The notes under the pieces: generated by a model
What the model was told of the DNA's origin: nothing
The model's database searches: none
Seen by the model: only the letters and a program-made list of their open reading frames with translations
Position numbers and translations under genes: made by a program
Origin: JBGTKH01 sp041744735
GTDB taxonomy: Bacteria; Planctomycetota; Planctomycetia; Pirellulales; Pirellulaceae
Assembly (NCBI GenBank): GCA_041744735.1
Contig: JBGTKH010000106.1
Coordinates: 1 to 8,268 of the forward strand
Direction of reading: 5' to 3'
DNA length: 8,268 nt
Part shown: positions 7,874 to 8,268 of the stretch, in pieces
Layout of the letters: each line of letters begins with the position of its first letter
Position numbering within the stretch: position 1 is the first letter of the stretch

Positions 7874-8268
7874 GTGCGAGCACGCTAACGATCACACGGC
7901 GCCGCGCGTTGGGTCTCGCGCGCGTTTTCGATTATGTCGAGTTGACGAAACCCAAGATTGCTCTGCTGATCTTAATGACAGTCGCCGTCGCGGGATACGT
8001 CGCGCGGTGGGGACAACCGGAAACGTGGCCGCTGATCCACGCGCTGCTGGGCACGTTATTGGTCGCTGCGAGTGCCAGCGCGCTGAATCAATGGCTCGAG
8101 CGGCGGCGCGATGCCTTGATGGAACGGACCGCCGACCGGCCGCTGCCCGCCGGGCGACTGACAACCGCCGAAGTTCTGGCGTTTGGCACCGTGAGTGCGA
8201 TCGCCGGAGTCGCTTACTTGGCATTGGCGGTCAATGTGACAACCGCACTGTTGGGCATGCTGACCTGG
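7870..8268 (+). CDS. ctaB: Haem O synthase (protohaem IX farnesyltransferase), 5' part, cut by window end
   Basis: This UbiA-family prenyltransferase attaches farnesyl to haem B to make haem O, the substrate of the haem A synthase just upstream. Only the first 133 codons are in the window, with no stop; family members are usually about 280-320 residues. Visible features are DYVELTKPKI (21-30), the usual lead into helix 1, three membrane helices (about 28-46, 54-72, 99-121), and the active-site block with Asn73, Glu77 and Asp81 (N-x3-E-x3-D form of the Mg-diphosphate motif), followed by RT-x2-RPLPAGR (86-96). The start ATG overlaps the upstream TGA as ATGA and has an excellent ribosome binding site, so the two haem enzymes are translationally coupled. 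Confidence 0.96.
   Translation, partial: MSASTLTITRRRALGLARVFDYVELTKPKIALLILMTVAVAGYVARWGQPETWPLIHALLGTLLVAASASALNQWLERRRDALMERTADRPLPAGRLTTAEVLAFGTVSAIAGVAYLALAVNVTTALLGMLTW

Overview
The window carries one strand of respiratory genes, all reading left to right. It is a terminal-oxidase cluster: a haem-copper cytochrome c oxidase (subunits II and I), the two enzymes that make its haem A, and a set of candidate electron carriers upstream (two blue-copper-type proteins and two c-type cytochromes). The organism looks like a planctomycete, probably of the Pirellula type. The reasons are the amicyanin-like cupredoxins fused to a carboxypeptidase-regulatory-like domain, lipoprotein cytochromes next to an A2-type oxidase, the order coxB-coxA-COX15-ctaB, and a short hairpin at 667-684 whose flanking translation contains LECGDSSPL. 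I recall that peptide from spurious small ORFs in planctomycete genomes. The taxonomic call is inference; no 16S gene or other marker is present.

Layout. 1-654: 3' end of a c-type cytochrome gene with at least two haem domains, cut by the window edge. 655-814: intergenic, with a hairpin of dispersed-repeat type and a promoter with a perfect TATAAT. 815-1582: exported cupredoxin-like protein. 1583-1732: intergenic, with a long 25-bp hairpin, a 10-bp palindrome and a strong ribosome binding site. 1733-2686: a second, lipoprotein version of the same cupredoxin-like protein. 2732-4030: dihaem cytochrome c lipoprotein. 4104-4952: coxB with a complete CuA site. 4955-6778: coxA with all haem and CuB ligands and the YSHPAVY signature of A2-type oxidases. 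6785-7873: haem A synthase of the COX15/CtaA family. 7870-8268: 5' end of ctaB (haem O synthase), running off the window. No stretch longer than about 160 bases lacks a gene.

How the genes could work together. Quinol-derived electrons would reach periplasmic carriers (the two cupredoxins and the cytochromes), pass to CuA in subunit II, then to haem a and the haem a3-CuB site in subunit I, where oxygen is reduced and protons are pumped. Subunit II here has no fused cytochrome c domain, so a separate donor is needed, and the upstream carriers are the obvious candidates. CtaB and COX15 convert haem B to haem O and then haem A for subunit I. From coxB onward the genes are nearly contiguous (2 nt gap, 6 nt gap, 4 nt overlap), which suggests one transcript and coupled translation. 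No subunit III gene lies between coxA and COX15; it would be expected downstream.

The least ordinary part is the twin cupredoxin pair. Both copies keep a full type 1 copper ligand set (His, and Cys-x2-His-x2-Met as in amicyanin), one is soluble and one lipid-anchored, and both sit immediately before the oxidase.
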